A DNA stretch of 64,000 bases from Acidicapsa ligni (GCF_025685655.1 NZ_JAGSYG010000006.1:1-64000); one strand, 5' to 3'. Numbered from the stretch's first letter, positions 8,895 through 17,790 are shown. Notes: a model not told the origin generated them from the letters alone. A program made the numbers and translations.

Positions 8895-9695
8895 ATGAAC
8901 GAAAACAGCGAGACACCACAAAATGGCACATCAGGTCCATTGGTGCCTGAGAGCAAATCTCGAATGGAAACGCACCAAGAAACGACGGTTGCAGTGGAGT
9001 ACAAGCACTCGCTTGCGACTCGCTGGATGCACTGGCTCAATTTTCCGCTGCTGTTCCTGATGATCTATTCAGGAATGCTCATCTATTGGGCCGATTCGCA
9101 GCACGAAGGACTCCACTCCCATCAGGTCTACCGCATCGGGATTGGGAATTGGACGCTGTTTCGGCCCTTCCCTCGATGGTTCTACAGCTCTCTGCATCTC
9201 AAATTCCAGCTTGCACAAGGGCTGGCATACCACTTCTTCTTCATGTGGTTTTTCGCCTTGAATGGCGTGGCTTACGTCCTCTATACCTTCCTGTCAGGAG
9301 AGTGGCGCAACTTAGTGCCGACCCGTCATTCATTCGCAGGGGCATTACACGTCGTGTTGCACGATCTGGGCCTGAGCAAACGCCCGTTACCACGACAAAA
9401 ATTCAACGACGCTCAACGGATAGCCTACACAGGCGTCGTACTGATGGGCATGGGTTCCTTGCTTACCGGACTCGCCATCTATAAACCGACCCAACTCCAT
9501 ATCATCACAACCCTGCTCGGCGGCTATGAGATGGCGCGATGGTTCCACTTCTGGCTGACGCTCTCTTATGTCGGCTTCTTCCTGGTGCACGTTGCACAGG
9601 TTATTCGCGCCGGTTGGAATAACTTTCGCGCCATGATCATTGGCTATCAAGTCGTGTCTACAGGGTCCGACCGTAAGGAGGCTTCAGATGGATAA
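8895..9695 (+). CDS. Membrane cytochrome b (cytochrome b561/hydrogenase-b type)
   Basis: 266-residue integral membrane protein that fits the cytochrome b/b6 domain of b-type subunits serving periplasmic oxidoreductases. ATG 8895 is 13 bases after cusB. Four hydrophobic helices are visible, with histidines as likely haem ligands: LATRWMHWLNF near 40, QLAQGLAYHFFFMWFF near 115, and WFHFWLTLSYVGFFLVHV near 225. The gene overlaps the next one by 8 bases, so the pair is translationally coupled. It is not the MsrQ type, which has a different helix layout. It likely passes electrons between the quinone pool and the molybdenum enzyme encoded next. Confidence 0.85.
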   Translation: MNENSETPQNGTSGPLVPESKSRMETHQETTVAVEYKHSLATRWMHWLNFPLLFLMIYSGMLIYWADSQHEGLHSHQVYRIGIGNWTLFRPFPRWFYSSLHLKFQLAQGLAYHFFFMWFFALNGVAYVLYTFLSGEWRNLVPTRHSFAGALHVVLHDLGLSKRPLPRQKFNDAQRIAYTGVVLMGMGSLLTGLAIYKPTQLHIITTLLGGYEMARWFHFWLTLSYVGFFLVHVAQVIRAGWNNFRAMIIGYQVVSTGSDRKEASDG

Positions 9696-10665
9696 TGCCC
9701 CTCTGGAAGTTAAACCCGAAGATATCCGTCGACGAACCCGGCGTAGCCTGTTGATCGGCGGCGCCACAGCGGCCGTAGGCGGAGGTTTATGGAAATGGCT
9801 CAATAGCTGGACGAGGATCGAGAGTCTTAGCGCACCTTTTCGCAGAGTTCTGGATTTTAACGCGGCAATTGCGCGCGGGTTGTTTCGAGAAAAGGCGCGC
9901 GCCCCGGAATATGCTCGATCGAAAGCTGTGCCATTCTTCCGCCGTAATGGAGATATTGGACTCGCCGACCTGAAGATCCAGGACTGGAGGCTTCAACTCA
10001 TCGGTGTTGGCGATCCTGCTTCTTACATGCAATTCAGCAAGGACGTCACCACCTGGATGTACGGGGTGAACCCTTCAGTTGAGGAACAAGCGGAAGCTGG
10101 CTCTGGCCCGCTTCCCGATACGCCGATTGCCCATGAAGCTGACGCAAAGGGCGAGGCTGTGAGCATGAAACCGATGAAGATGCCGGGGGACGCACATATG
10201 GGAGTCTCAGGATTGCTCCTCACGATGGCCGACATCAAGAGACTTCCGCATGCCGAAATGGTGACTGAGTTCAAGTGCATCGAAGGGTGGAGCGAGATTG
10301 TGTATTGGGGTGGAGTGCGACTGCGGGACTTCCTCGCTGCCTTCCCCCCGCAAAAAGCTAATTACGAAGATCTGCGCCCCGCCGAATTTCTGATGAACTT
10401 TCCCGAGTACATTGCTTTCCAAACACCCGACGGTCAATATTATGTTGGAATCGAACGTGAAGTGGCTTTGCACCCCCAAACATTCCTCGCCTACGAGATG
10501 AATGGCCAGCCGCTAAGTTTGGAACACGGAGCACCTCTGCGTTTAGTGACGCCACTGAAGTATGGTGTGAAGCAGATCAAACAGATTGGCCGAATCACAT
10601 ATACGCACAGCAGGCCGCGAGACTATTGGTATGAGCAAGGATACGATTACTATGCTGGCTTATAG
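9688..10665 (+). CDS. Tat-exported molybdopterin oxidoreductase (SUOX/MsrP fold)
   Basis: 325-residue protein beginning at ATG 9688 with AAGGAG 8 bases upstream. A twin-arginine leader (RRTRRSLLIGGATAAVGGG) indicates folded export. Pieces of the sulfite-oxidase fold are visible: VSGLLLTMADIKRLPHAEMV, then EFKCIEGWSEIVYWGGVRLRDFL in which Cys197 is the expected molybdenum ligand, and C-terminal GAPLRLVTPLKYGVKQIKQI. Compared with MsrP it has an extra Met/Pro-rich insert at about 135-175 (MKPMKMPGDAHMG). Substrate is not clear; methionine sulfoxide or sulfite are the known substrates of relatives. With its cytochrome b partner it forms a periplasmic redox module at the end of the metal operon. 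Confidence 0.85.
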   Translation: MDNAPLEVKPEDIRRRTRRSLLIGGATAAVGGGLWKWLNSWTRIESLSAPFRRVLDFNAAIARGLFREKARAPEYARSKAVPFFRRNGDIGLADLKIQDWRLQLIGVGDPASYMQFSKDVTTWMYGVNPSVEEQAEAGSGPLPDTPIAHEADAKGEAVSMKPMKMPGDAHMGVSGLLLTMADIKRLPHAEMVTEFKCIEGWSEIVYWGGVRLRDFLAAFPPQKANYEDLRPAEFLMNFPEYIAFQTPDGQYYVGIEREVALHPQTFLAYEMNGQPLSLEHGAPLRLVTPLKYGVKQIKQIGRITYTHSRPRDYWYEQGYDYYAGL

Positions 10666-10718
10666 TGACTTTAGCTGCGAAAAGAGCATTTATCGCCCGC
10701 AACATTATCAGGGCGCAA

Positions 10719-11333
10719 CTATGCCTCAGCTGGTGTGGCGATACAGAGCCCCCTAAGTTCGGGGAGTTTCAATGCTGCAGCCCGAACGTGTTTTTCCAAA
10801 ACATATTCGAAGCCAGCTCGTCTCATGGGATTTCCCGCAGCGTTGACGAACAATTCAGGAGTACGAGGGGAACCACGAACAGATAACCACGCACGGAGGT
10901 CAGCGGCAGTTTCCTTCCACAGTGGAAGGCATCTCTCCCGTCTTCCTTTTCCGCAAACGCGAATACGCGGAGGATGGCGTAAGGACACACTTTCAATCGA
11001 CAAATCAACCAGCTCAGACACCCGAAGACCGGCAGCGAAACAAAGATGCAACATTGCTCTGTCTCGAATACCCAAGCGCGTTGACAGATTTGGAGCGCCC
11101 AAAATCGCTCTGATCTGTTTCATCGTGAGGTGTTGAACCAGGGCCTGATCATGACGTTTCGTTGGGATAGCACAAATCTGGTGTACTTGTTCGAGTGAAG
11201 AAGGCAGGCGCAGTTCGACGTATCGCATGAAGGCCTTTACCGCGGCCAGTCGCGAATTCCTCGTGACGTCGGAGTTCGATCGAGTCTTCTCAATATGTTT
11301 CAAGAAGTATCCTTGTGTTCGTCCAGTCCACAT
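10719..11333 (-). pseudogene. Tyrosine recombinase remnant 2 (XerC/D-like, truncated)
   Basis: About 200 residues of a site-specific recombinase: an N-terminal core-binding remnant (NSRLAAVKAFMRYVELRLPS) and the first half of the catalytic domain, including LCFAAGLRVSELVDL with the first catalytic Arg, and GKGRRERCLPLW with the beta-hairpin Lys. The protein ends at EYVLEKHVRAAALKLPELRG before the HxxR and tyrosine motifs, so the active site is incomplete. The C-terminus runs into unrelated sequence near 10735. Together with remnant 1 it looks like part of a recombinase-in-trio (RIT) element, in which three different recombinases lie in tandem. Confidence 0.8.
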
Positions 11334-11705
11334 CGATCAGCCGTAGCCCGACGATATCGCCTGCGCGCAGTCCCAAACGAGCCAAGAATAAAAGAACAGC
11401 CTTGTCGCGTAGCCCCGCGTTATCTGTTGGGCACGCAGCGATGACCTGATTCACAACTTCTGGCGCGAGAAACTTGGGCAACGATGAAGACTGCCTCGAA
11501 GCGTAAGCGGGCAGAGCAAACTCCAATCAGGGTTTCGGTTAGCCAGTCGGTCCAGGCAGCGAAAGATTGAAGCATTCGGAACAGCGACCGTTTTTTTATA
11601 GCCTCGACGGTGAAGCCAGTCCGAAAAATCATCGACATGGTTAACAGCGGGACCCGAATAGAGTCTTCGCCGCGTAATTGCTGCGCCTACGTGTTGTTCG
11701 AGCAT
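11290..11705 (-). pseudogene. Tyrosine recombinase remnant 1 (frameshifted, internally deleted)
   Basis: ATG 11705 follows GGAGG and starts MLEQHVGAAITRRRLYSGPA, a typical N-terminus of one class of trio recombinases. The sequence then changes frame (the RMLQSFAAWTDWL segment is in another frame) and jumps straight to the catalytic domain region FALPAYASRQSSSLPKFLAP and FLARLGLRAGDIVGLRLIDV, in which the first catalytic Arg is present. About 150 residues between these are missing. The 3' end at TRILLETY overlaps and fuses with remnant 2. The gene is dead as read: at least one frameshift, an internal deletion and loss of the C-terminus. Confidence 0.78.
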
Positions 11706-11740
11706 GTTGCCTCCTTTAAGACGAGGAGACAACGTTCTAC

Positions 11741-11776
11741 CCATCGATGCTAGCGAAACTTTTCTAGCATCGATGG
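11741..11776. repeat. Perfect 13-bp-arm palindrome next to recombinase
   Basis: CCATCGATGCTAG (11741-11753) and CTAGCATCGATGG (11764-11776) are exact inverted copies with a 10-base spacer CGAAACTTTT. It starts 36 bases upstream of the recombinase remnant 1 start codon. The geometry (13-10-13) is the same as the palindrome at 1156-1191, although the arm sequences differ. This is the layout expected of a recombinase binding site at an element end or of an operator of the recombinase gene. Confidence 0.75.
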
Positions 11777-11821
11777 AAGTTCATGAGACAGATAAACGCG
11801 AAGGGCGGTCTAGGACCAGTC

Positions 11822-13480
11822 TCACTGTCCAACTCTCCACGGAGAGGCTGTCGTCCAACCCATCATCTCTTTCGTTGCCCAGTCAGTCGTCTTGTCTGTA
11901 TGGCAGGTCGTGCATGGATTCGGCATCTTGTATTTATCTGTCATCGCCGGCGTGATGAATTTGAAGGTATGGGAGCTGACGAAGGAACCGGGAACGCCCT
12001 CGGTCTCGATCTTCGGCATGTGGCAGGCAACGCACTGGCTCCCTGGGCTACCGTCCTTGTGGTGGGTGTGCTCTTCGAGGGATGTCGTGTGCGGTCCGTT
12101 GGGAGATGTGGGACCGTGGCAGTCGAGGCAGAGCTTGTCCGCAGGCTTGCGGAGCTGCGCGTAGTTCTCCGTGCCATGTACGTCATGACAGGTGGCGCAC
12201 ATCACGCCATGCTGGTACATCACGCTCTGCACGAAATCGTTCCCCTGCATCCGGTTCTTGTGAGCAGTCCCGTCCGCGAAGTGGGTAAAAGTCGTCTGGC
12301 CGAGTGTGTGATCTTCCAGCTTTCAATAGTCCGCCAGGTGGAGACCGATTCGATAGCCTACCGGCCAGTCATATGCCTTGCCTTCGATCTGCTTACTGAG
12401 AGGTTGTCCTTGAGAGTGGCAGGCGATGCAGGTGTCGTTCGCATCCACGTTATCCATCTCAGACGGATTGAGGATGTTGGTGCGTCTGGGATGGGCTACG
12501 TGTTCGCTGCCAGGGCCGTGGCAGCGTTCGCAGCCGACGTTCCATTCGGCGACCTGCTTGGTGTGGATGTCATAACTGACGGAATGGCAGCCATCGCAGG
12601 TCGGCCCGGTCGGACGCTGCATGTTGTCCGATGGATAAAACGCCGTCCACCAATCTGCGCCGGTATCAGGGACGTGATAGTTCAGCCATTTCTTGTTTTT
12701 GATGTCCCATTGGACCGGCAGAGGGTAGTAGTCCTCTCCCACTTTGGTGAAGTAGCGCTGCTTCCACTTGCTTCCGTAGATGAAGGCGACTTGATCCAAC
12801 GTGAACTTGGCAACGTCGTTGGTATTAAGATCGGGAATGATGGCGTCTGGATGCGTCTTCGGATCACGCACCACGTTGGCCATAGGCGTCTTCTTCCAGC
12901 GCTCGTAGATGTCTGCGTGGCACTTCTGACAGGACTTCGAACCTACATAATGGGCCGAGTTCGCCACTCTCTCTTGAGTTGCCACCTCTTGCGGCGTTGC
13001 CGAACGAAAACTCCGAATGTACGAGACGAGTTTCCAGCTATCCGACGAAGACGCCGAGTGCATCGCGGGCATGCCCGTAAGTTCCACTCCGTTTTCTATG
13101 ATGTAGTGGATCTCACCATCGGACAGCTTTTGCGTAGCGTCCAGCCGCAGATCGGGGACACGGGGATAGACATTTGCTCCGATGGGGGTCAACCCATGAG
13201 CATCTGCTCCATGACAGGACGCGCAGCGCGCGAGGTAGTCTTCACGGCCTTGCTGGAGCGCAACCGGATCGCCAGCGACAGGATTGACCTTGCTCCGCTC
13301 TGAACCCGGAATCGCAAAGTCGCGCACGGAACGCGCCACTACAGTTTCAAAAGCCGATGGTTTGGACGAAGCACGAAAGCCACGCCACTTGAGCAGGCCG
13401 ACTCCGGCGCCCAAGACCAGGAGCAACACGAGGAATGCAATAACGACAATCTTCCGAAGATCAATTTTTGGCGCGTTCAT
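11822..13480 (-). pseudogene. Nine-haem c-type cytochrome with in-frame TGA
   Basis: Starts at ATG 13480 after AAGGGG. The product has an N-terminal membrane anchor (residues 8-28), a monohaem cytochrome c domain (CASCH), then CQKCH, CDGCH, CERCH and CIACH. The frame stops at TGA 12323-12325 (codon 386) but continues in the same frame with KLEDHTLGQTTFTHFADGTA and four more motifs (CATCH, CLDCH, CVACH, CTTCH) to a stop at 11822. The stop follows LHLADY, where Trp (TGG) would be the one-base alternative, so this looks like a single nonsense mutation. The family is a periplasmic electron carrier or reductase; the short form would carry five haems. chrB lies 21 bases upstream, so they were probably one operon. 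An internal ATG at 12250 could give a short separate product. Confidence 0.82.
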
Positions 13481-13500
13481 CTGTGACCCCTTACTGCGAA

Positions 13501-14430
13501 CTACTGAATGGAGTGGTAGAACCCCTCGATGAGGTCCATGCCTCTGCGGAGCAGTTCTTCGTCGGAAACAGCTTGCTTCGCCCATCCCTGGAGAATCTGG
13601 TTGATTAGGTTTCCCTCGGAGCGCCCGAACTTGTCATCCTCAAGATCGGCGTCATGAATCGCCTGGGCGATAAGTTGGACCTTTTTGTCGGTCACCCGAA
13701 AGGCGTGGCAAAGCGTCTCAAAGGTGCAGTTGTCCCCTTCGTGACCAAAACCACCGGCTTGAAACATATCGAACGGTATGACGCCTTGGTGCACAGACTG
13801 GTCCTTGCCAAATACGAATGTCGCCTTCGGATCGACGAACCGTGCGATTAGCCATGCAGACGACACTCGGTCGATGCCCGGTCGCGGGCGTGTCATCCAG
13901 ACCCGGTTCTGGTAGTCGGCCTTGGAAGCAATTGCTATCTTCGCCTTCTCGGTCTTCACTCGCGGTTGCTCTGCTCTCTTCAAGGCTTCCTCTGCTTTTC
14001 TCCGCATTGGACTTTCAAAGAAGTCGATGGCTACGATCTCTTCGTACCTCCGCCGTATCCGGGGAATTTGGGTCGACGTTCCCTTAGTTGCCGGTTTCAG
14101 TTTTTTGGCTTCCTCAATCAATGCTTCGTAGTCCGCTGCTCGCGCCTGCCGAAACTGCTCCTGCAGCGCTCTCGGCGGTAGATCGTCGATGGCCTGGATT
14201 TGAAGGATGGACGCCTCTCCTTTGAAGCTGCGAATGGCAGTTGCCAGCCACTCAAATCGTTCCTGGTTCACCGGACTATTCGGAAGCACATAACCTGCAT
14301 TCCGCAAAGGGATCGAACCGAACTTCTGCAACTTCCTCCATATCCCGACGCGCTCGCTTGCCTTGCTCGATGGGAGGGTGAAGATCAGGAGCAGCCATGG
14401 CGAACCCTCCCACTGAGATGTTATGTTCAT
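13501..14430 (-). CDS. chrB: Chromate resistance protein ChrB
   Basis: 309-residue ChrB family protein. The N-terminal domain begins WLLLIFTLPSSKASERVGIW and continues through GYVLPNSPVNQERFEWLA; after a Lys/Arg-rich linker (about 120-175) comes the ChrB C-terminal domain WMTRPRPGIDRVSSAWLIAR, then FVFG, FDMFQAGGFGHEGDNCTFE and IHDADLEDDKFGR, with His/Asp/Cys residues that could bind metal. ChrB is known as a chromate-responsive regulator or accessory of the ChrA pump. No chrA gene is in the window; the partner is instead the multihaem cytochrome downstream. ATG 14430 has no strong ribosome site. Confidence 0.88.
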   Translation of the reverse strand: MNITSQWEGSPWLLLIFTLPSSKASERVGIWRKLQKFGSIPLRNAGYVLPNSPVNQERFEWLATAIRSFKGEASILQIQAIDDLPPRALQEQFRQARAADYEALIEEAKKLKPATKGTSTQIPRIRRRYEEIVAIDFFESPMRRKAEEALKRAEQPRVKTEKAKIAIASKADYQNRVWMTRPRPGIDRVSSAWLIARFVDPKATFVFGKDQSVHQGVIPFDMFQAGGFGHEGDNCTFETLCHAFRVTDKKVQLIAQAIHDADLEDDKFGRSEGNLINQILQGWAKQAVSDEELLRRGMDLIEGFYHSIQ

Positions 14431-14507
14431 AACAGTCGTATGTTACGACAGCAACCTTGCGGTTTGCAAAGAAGACGATTCTGGATAATTCGAAGGAAGG
14501 CATCTTT

Positions 14508-15115
14508 ATGAGCAGGCATACCAATGGGCGATCAACGCCGCCTTAGCTATCTCGCTCGTCCCGAATGTGGCGTGTTCGCAGACCACACGTACCGGAGTCC
14601 AGGTATTGAAGGAAGTTGCAGACATACCAATGCCAGGACCCGCCGTTCGCTTCGATTACCAGAGTCTGGACGAGGAACACGGTCGGCTCTACATCGCCCA
14701 CATGAATGCTGATCAACTCGTCGTCTTCGATACGCAGAAACATCAGGTCGCCGGGAATCTGGACGGCTTCAAGCGCGTGCATGGCGTCCTCGCGGTGCCG
14801 GAGATTGGCAGAGCGTACGCGTCTATTACAGGCGAGCATCAAGCCGCCGCTGTGGACATGGCCACTCTCAAAATGATCGCAACATCAGGGTCTGTCACGT
14901 ATCCGGACGGAATTGCATATTCGCCGGCAACCAAGAGAGTTTTCGTCTTTGATGAGCACGGCGGCGTGGACGCCGTGATTGACGCCGGAAGCAACAAACT
15001 TTTGACCAATATCTCGCTAGGCGGCGGGCCCGGCAACACCGTCTATGATTCTGGCTCGGGGAACATCTTCGTGGCAGTACATGGGGGTGGGCTGACCCTA
15101 TCTTTGCCTGTTTAG
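14508..15115 (+). pseudogene. YncE-like beta-propeller fragment
   Basis: The protein-like frame (GTG 14567 onward, about 182 residues) has repeated propeller blades: RFDYQSLDEEHGRLYIAHMN, LVVFDTQKHQVAGNLDGF, RAYASITGEHQAAAVDMATL and FVFDEHGGVDAVIDAGSNKL. Upstream in the same frame lies a signal-peptide-like stretch (AINAALAISLVPNVACSQ) that has no start codon in frame; an ATG at 14508 is out of frame by one base, suggesting a frameshift near 14520. The 3' end stops after VHGGGLTLSLPV, about half of the roughly 330 residues usual for this family. Both ends are therefore broken. Relatives are exported proteins of uncertain function. Confidence 0.65.
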
Positions 15116-15154
15116 CCTGATCTAGAAAACGCGCTCCGCCATCCAGTTCCAACC

Positions 15155-16090
15155 CTAGTTGAAAATTGCGGCGAGCTTGCTCGGTCTCATGATCCACATA
15201 ATCTGATGGATGCCTTGCTCGGATGTATCAATCGCCGCGAGGGCAACGGGGACACCATCGCGCGACAGAAGAGCGGATGCCTGTCCATTTGTTTCGATCC
15301 ACTTAAGCGTCATGCCCGTCCAGAAATGTGAAGCAAAAGCCGCAATGAACTTCGCAACACGCTCGCGGCCAGATACCGGGGCTCGGGCTGCTGTGCGTAC
15401 AACGCCTCCGCCATCCGAGTAAGAGATAACATCTTCTGAGAAGAGACCTTCCAGCGCAGCCATATCTCCCTTTTGCGCAGCATCGATAAAAGCCTCCAGA
15501 AGGCGCCGCTGCTCCTCCAAACTGGAAGGTGCGCGCCGCTCATCTGCGATATGTTTGCGGGCGCGGGAGACGAGTTGTCGAGTATTTGCTTCCTCCATTT
15601 GAAGGATGTCCGCGATCTGGCGATAAGAGTAATCGAACGCTTCGCGCAGAACATATGCGGCACGTTCCGTCGGAGACAGTTTCTCAAGGAGCAGCAGGAT
15701 TGCGAGCCTCAATGCTTCGCCGCGTTCCGCACCTAATGCGGGATCGTTACTGGTGTCCACCGGTTCGGGAAGCCAAGTGCCAACATAGGTTTCTCGCCGC
15801 GATCTCGCGCTCTGAGCGAAATTGATACACATTCGTGTTGTAGTTGTGGCTAGAAATGCCGGAGGGGTCTCAACCACACTTCTATCAATCGCCTGCCACC
15901 GCAACCAAACGTCTTGTACGATATCTTCGGCTTCCGCGGCACTTCCGAGCATGCGGTAGGCAATACCGAACAAGCGCGGACGCACTTTGGTAAAGGTCTC
16001 AAGACCATCGTCGTGTTCGCTGGTTCTTGCGCTAAGACCAGTAGACGAAACAAGTTGCGATTTTGGTCGTTCTGCCATTGCAATAGCCAT
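15155..16090 (-). CDS. ECF41-family RNA polymerase sigma factor (SigJ-like)
   Basis: Extracytoplasmic-function sigma factor of about 311 residues. Sigma-70 region 2 is VRPRLFGIAYRMLGSAAEAEDIVQ...WLRWQ, region 4 is LSPTERAAYVLREAFDYSYRQIADIL. The linker holds TWLPEP and the C-terminal SnoaL-like domain holds YSDGGG and RPSKLAAI, which are close to the WLPEP, DGGGK and NPDKL signatures of ECF41. In this group the C-terminal domain modulates activity and no anti-sigma gene is needed. Start is uncertain: ATG 16090 or 16078, both with weak ribosome sites. ECF41 genes usually lie beside oxidoreductase or decarboxylase targets; nearby candidates are the NmrA-like and cupin genes at 18.9-20.2 kb. Confidence 0.9.
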   Translation of the reverse strand: MAIAMAERPKSQLVSSTGLSARTSEHDDGLETFTKVRPRLFGIAYRMLGSAAEAEDIVQDVWLRWQAIDRSVVETPPAFLATTTTRMCINFAQSARSRRETYVGTWLPEPVDTSNDPALGAERGEALRLAILLLLEKLSPTERAAYVLREAFDYSYRQIADILQMEEANTRQLVSRARKHIADERRAPSSLEEQRRLLEAFIDAAQKGDMAALEGLFSEDVISYSDGGGVVRTAARAPVSGRERVAKFIAAFASHFWTGMTLKWIETNGQASALLSRDGVPVALAAIDTSEQGIHQIMWIMRPSKLAAIFN

Positions 16091-16225
16091 AGTAAATCTC
16101 GTGACGGAACAATGTCGTTGGAACAAGCCTTGTTGCTAATGAGCTACAAATGGGTGCCGAAATCTATCCCTTATCCCCCGTCCATAACTCAAAGGTCATA
16201 TCCGTCCAAACCTTGAGGTTTCAAG

Positions 16226-16483
16226 TCATTCCAAACATTTCCCACCCTCCTCTTCGTTGAGTGGAGGATCATCAGAATCATCAGTGATAAGTTCTTCTGC
16301 CGCATACTCTCTTTGTTCATTGAATCTCTCACTCCGCGATTGAGGCGGATCGTCAGACTCTAAAATCATGCGTAGCTCTTCCTCGGTCTTATCGAGGTAA
16401 ATCTCTTCCTGACGAGCCTGCTCCTCGTAATACGCGTCCGTTCGGAATGGAATGTTCTCGCCGTTGCTGTCCTGCGTACACAT
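16226..16483 (-). CDS. Small acidic hypothetical protein
   Basis: 85 residues starting at ATG 16483 after GGAAAGGAA, a fair ribosome site. It is strongly acidic and hydrophilic (YYEEQARQEEIYLDKTEEEL; LITDDSDDPPLNEEEGG), with two copies of a DDPP motif (about residues 44-47 and 71-74). No signal, membrane segment or known domain is seen. It could be a small cytosolic or disordered protein. It lies alone between the sigma factor and the hydrolase gene. I do not recognise it. Confidence 0.45.
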   Translation of the reverse strand: MCTQDSNGENIPFRTDAYYEEQARQEEIYLDKTEEELRMILESDDPPQSRSERFNEQREYAAEELITDDSDDPPLNEEEGGKCLE

Positions 16484-16789
16484 CGCTATAGTTCCTTTCC
16501 CACTGCTCTTGTCTATCCCAACGAATAACGCGCCCTTTAACGATGGCTACGAATAGGCGCCATTCTCCACGACTTGTCTGCCAGCCGCCCCAATCTTCCT
16601 GCACGAATCTCGACTACGGCACGGGAAAACATAGACCAAACACCGCGCTGGTTTGTGACAGGTCTTGCCCAGATTTATTTAAAGGTGGCTTCTTGTCACG
16701 GTTACGAGGACTGTCCTGTCATAGATGGCAACGGTGCGAGTAGGCATGTCGCCATCACTCACATCGATCAAGAATTGAAAGGGAGATTT
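16484..16789. other. Intergenic region, no gene seen
   Basis: Open frames here lack ribosome sites and protein-like composition. The end carries GAAAGGGAG, the ribosome site of the hydrolase gene at 16790. Confidence 0.4.
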
Positions 16790-17716
16790 ATGCAGGAGAC
16801 AACAATTAGCTTGAACGATATTTCAGGGATGGCGGGGCGCGACGAATTGGTTCCGTCGCGTTACGCGCTGCAGATCGGCGAGATTGACGTGCTGGTGGTC
16901 AGCGATGGCGTCCTTCCGCTGCCAACCACAATGTTGGGATACAACGCCGACGCGGCCATCCGCGCGGCCTGGATGCAAGGTATGTTCCTACCGCCGGACG
17001 CTTTCGATTGGGCCCTGAATGTGGTTCTGGTGCGTAGTGGCGGGCAAACAATACTCATCGACGCCGGACTAGGTGCGGACCCGGAATTGAATTTGCCGCG
17101 GGCTGGCCAGACGGTCAAGTGACTGGAGGCCGCCGGCATCGATCTTGGGTCCGTGACCGACGTGGTGCTGACTCACATGCACATGGACCACGTCGGCGGA
17201 TTGCTGGTTGAAGGTGTGAAGGAGAGGCTGCGTCCGGATCTGCGGATTCACGTGGCAGCCGCTGAGGTCAAATTCTGGGAGTCGCCCGATTTCTCCCACA
17301 CATCCATGCCGACGGGGTTCCCGGACGCGCTCCGGTCGGCCGCTAAGCAGTTCACGAAAGAGTACCAGAGCCAGCTGCGTCTGTTCGATGACGAGCATCA
17401 GGTGGCGCCCGGGGTAGTCGTCCGTCGCACCGGCGGTCACACTCCTGGGCATAGCGTGGTTCGCATTGCGTCCAGCGGCAACGCCCTGACGTTCGCAGGC
17501 GACGCCGTGTTCGCGGTCGGATTCGATCAGCCCGGTTGGTATAACGGTTTTGAACACGACCCCGAAGAGGCAGCGCGCGTCCGGAACCGTCTTTTGCGCG
17601 AGTTGGCTGAGACCGGCGAGCTGTTGGTGGCCACTCATATGCCGTTCCCGTCCATCGGCCATGTAGCAGTCTCCGGCGACGCCTTTCGATGGGTCCCGAC
17701 CTTCTGGGATTTCTAA
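16790..17716 (+). pseudogene. MBL-fold metallohydrolase with in-frame TGA
   Basis: ATG 16790 follows GAAAGGGAG. The full frame would encode 308 residues but contains TGA at 17120-17122 (codon 111), between RAGQTVK and LEAAGIDLGSVTDVV. Reading through restores a complete metallo-beta-lactamase-fold hydrolase with THMHMDHVGG (His129, His131, Asp133, His134 as zinc ligands), GGHTPGHSVVRI and FAGDAVF, and a final THMPFPSIGHV. CGA (Arg) to TGA is the simplest one-base explanation. The same type of single stop occurs in the cytochrome gene at 12.3 kb. As read, the first 110 residues would be a useless fragment; a GTG at 17150 could restart translation of the second part. Confidence 0.8.
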
Positions 17717-17790
17717 CCACTTGTTGATTTAAAGCCGAACTGTAGATATCGCACCAGGCCGGGGTCCCTAAGCTGACCTCGGCGGGTGAG

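Noticed and set aside
11783..13303. A 506-codon open frame on the plus strand
   Set aside because: It is the antisense shadow of the multihaem cytochrome gene; the minus strand has nine CxxCH motifs, a ribosome site and a membrane anchor, while the plus frame is Arg/Val/His-rich with no domain.
12323..17122. TGA recoding as Trp, Arg or selenocysteine
   Set aside because: Other genes in the window end normally at TGA, and no SECIS-like hairpin or Cys/Sec context was seen; nonsense mutations are simpler.
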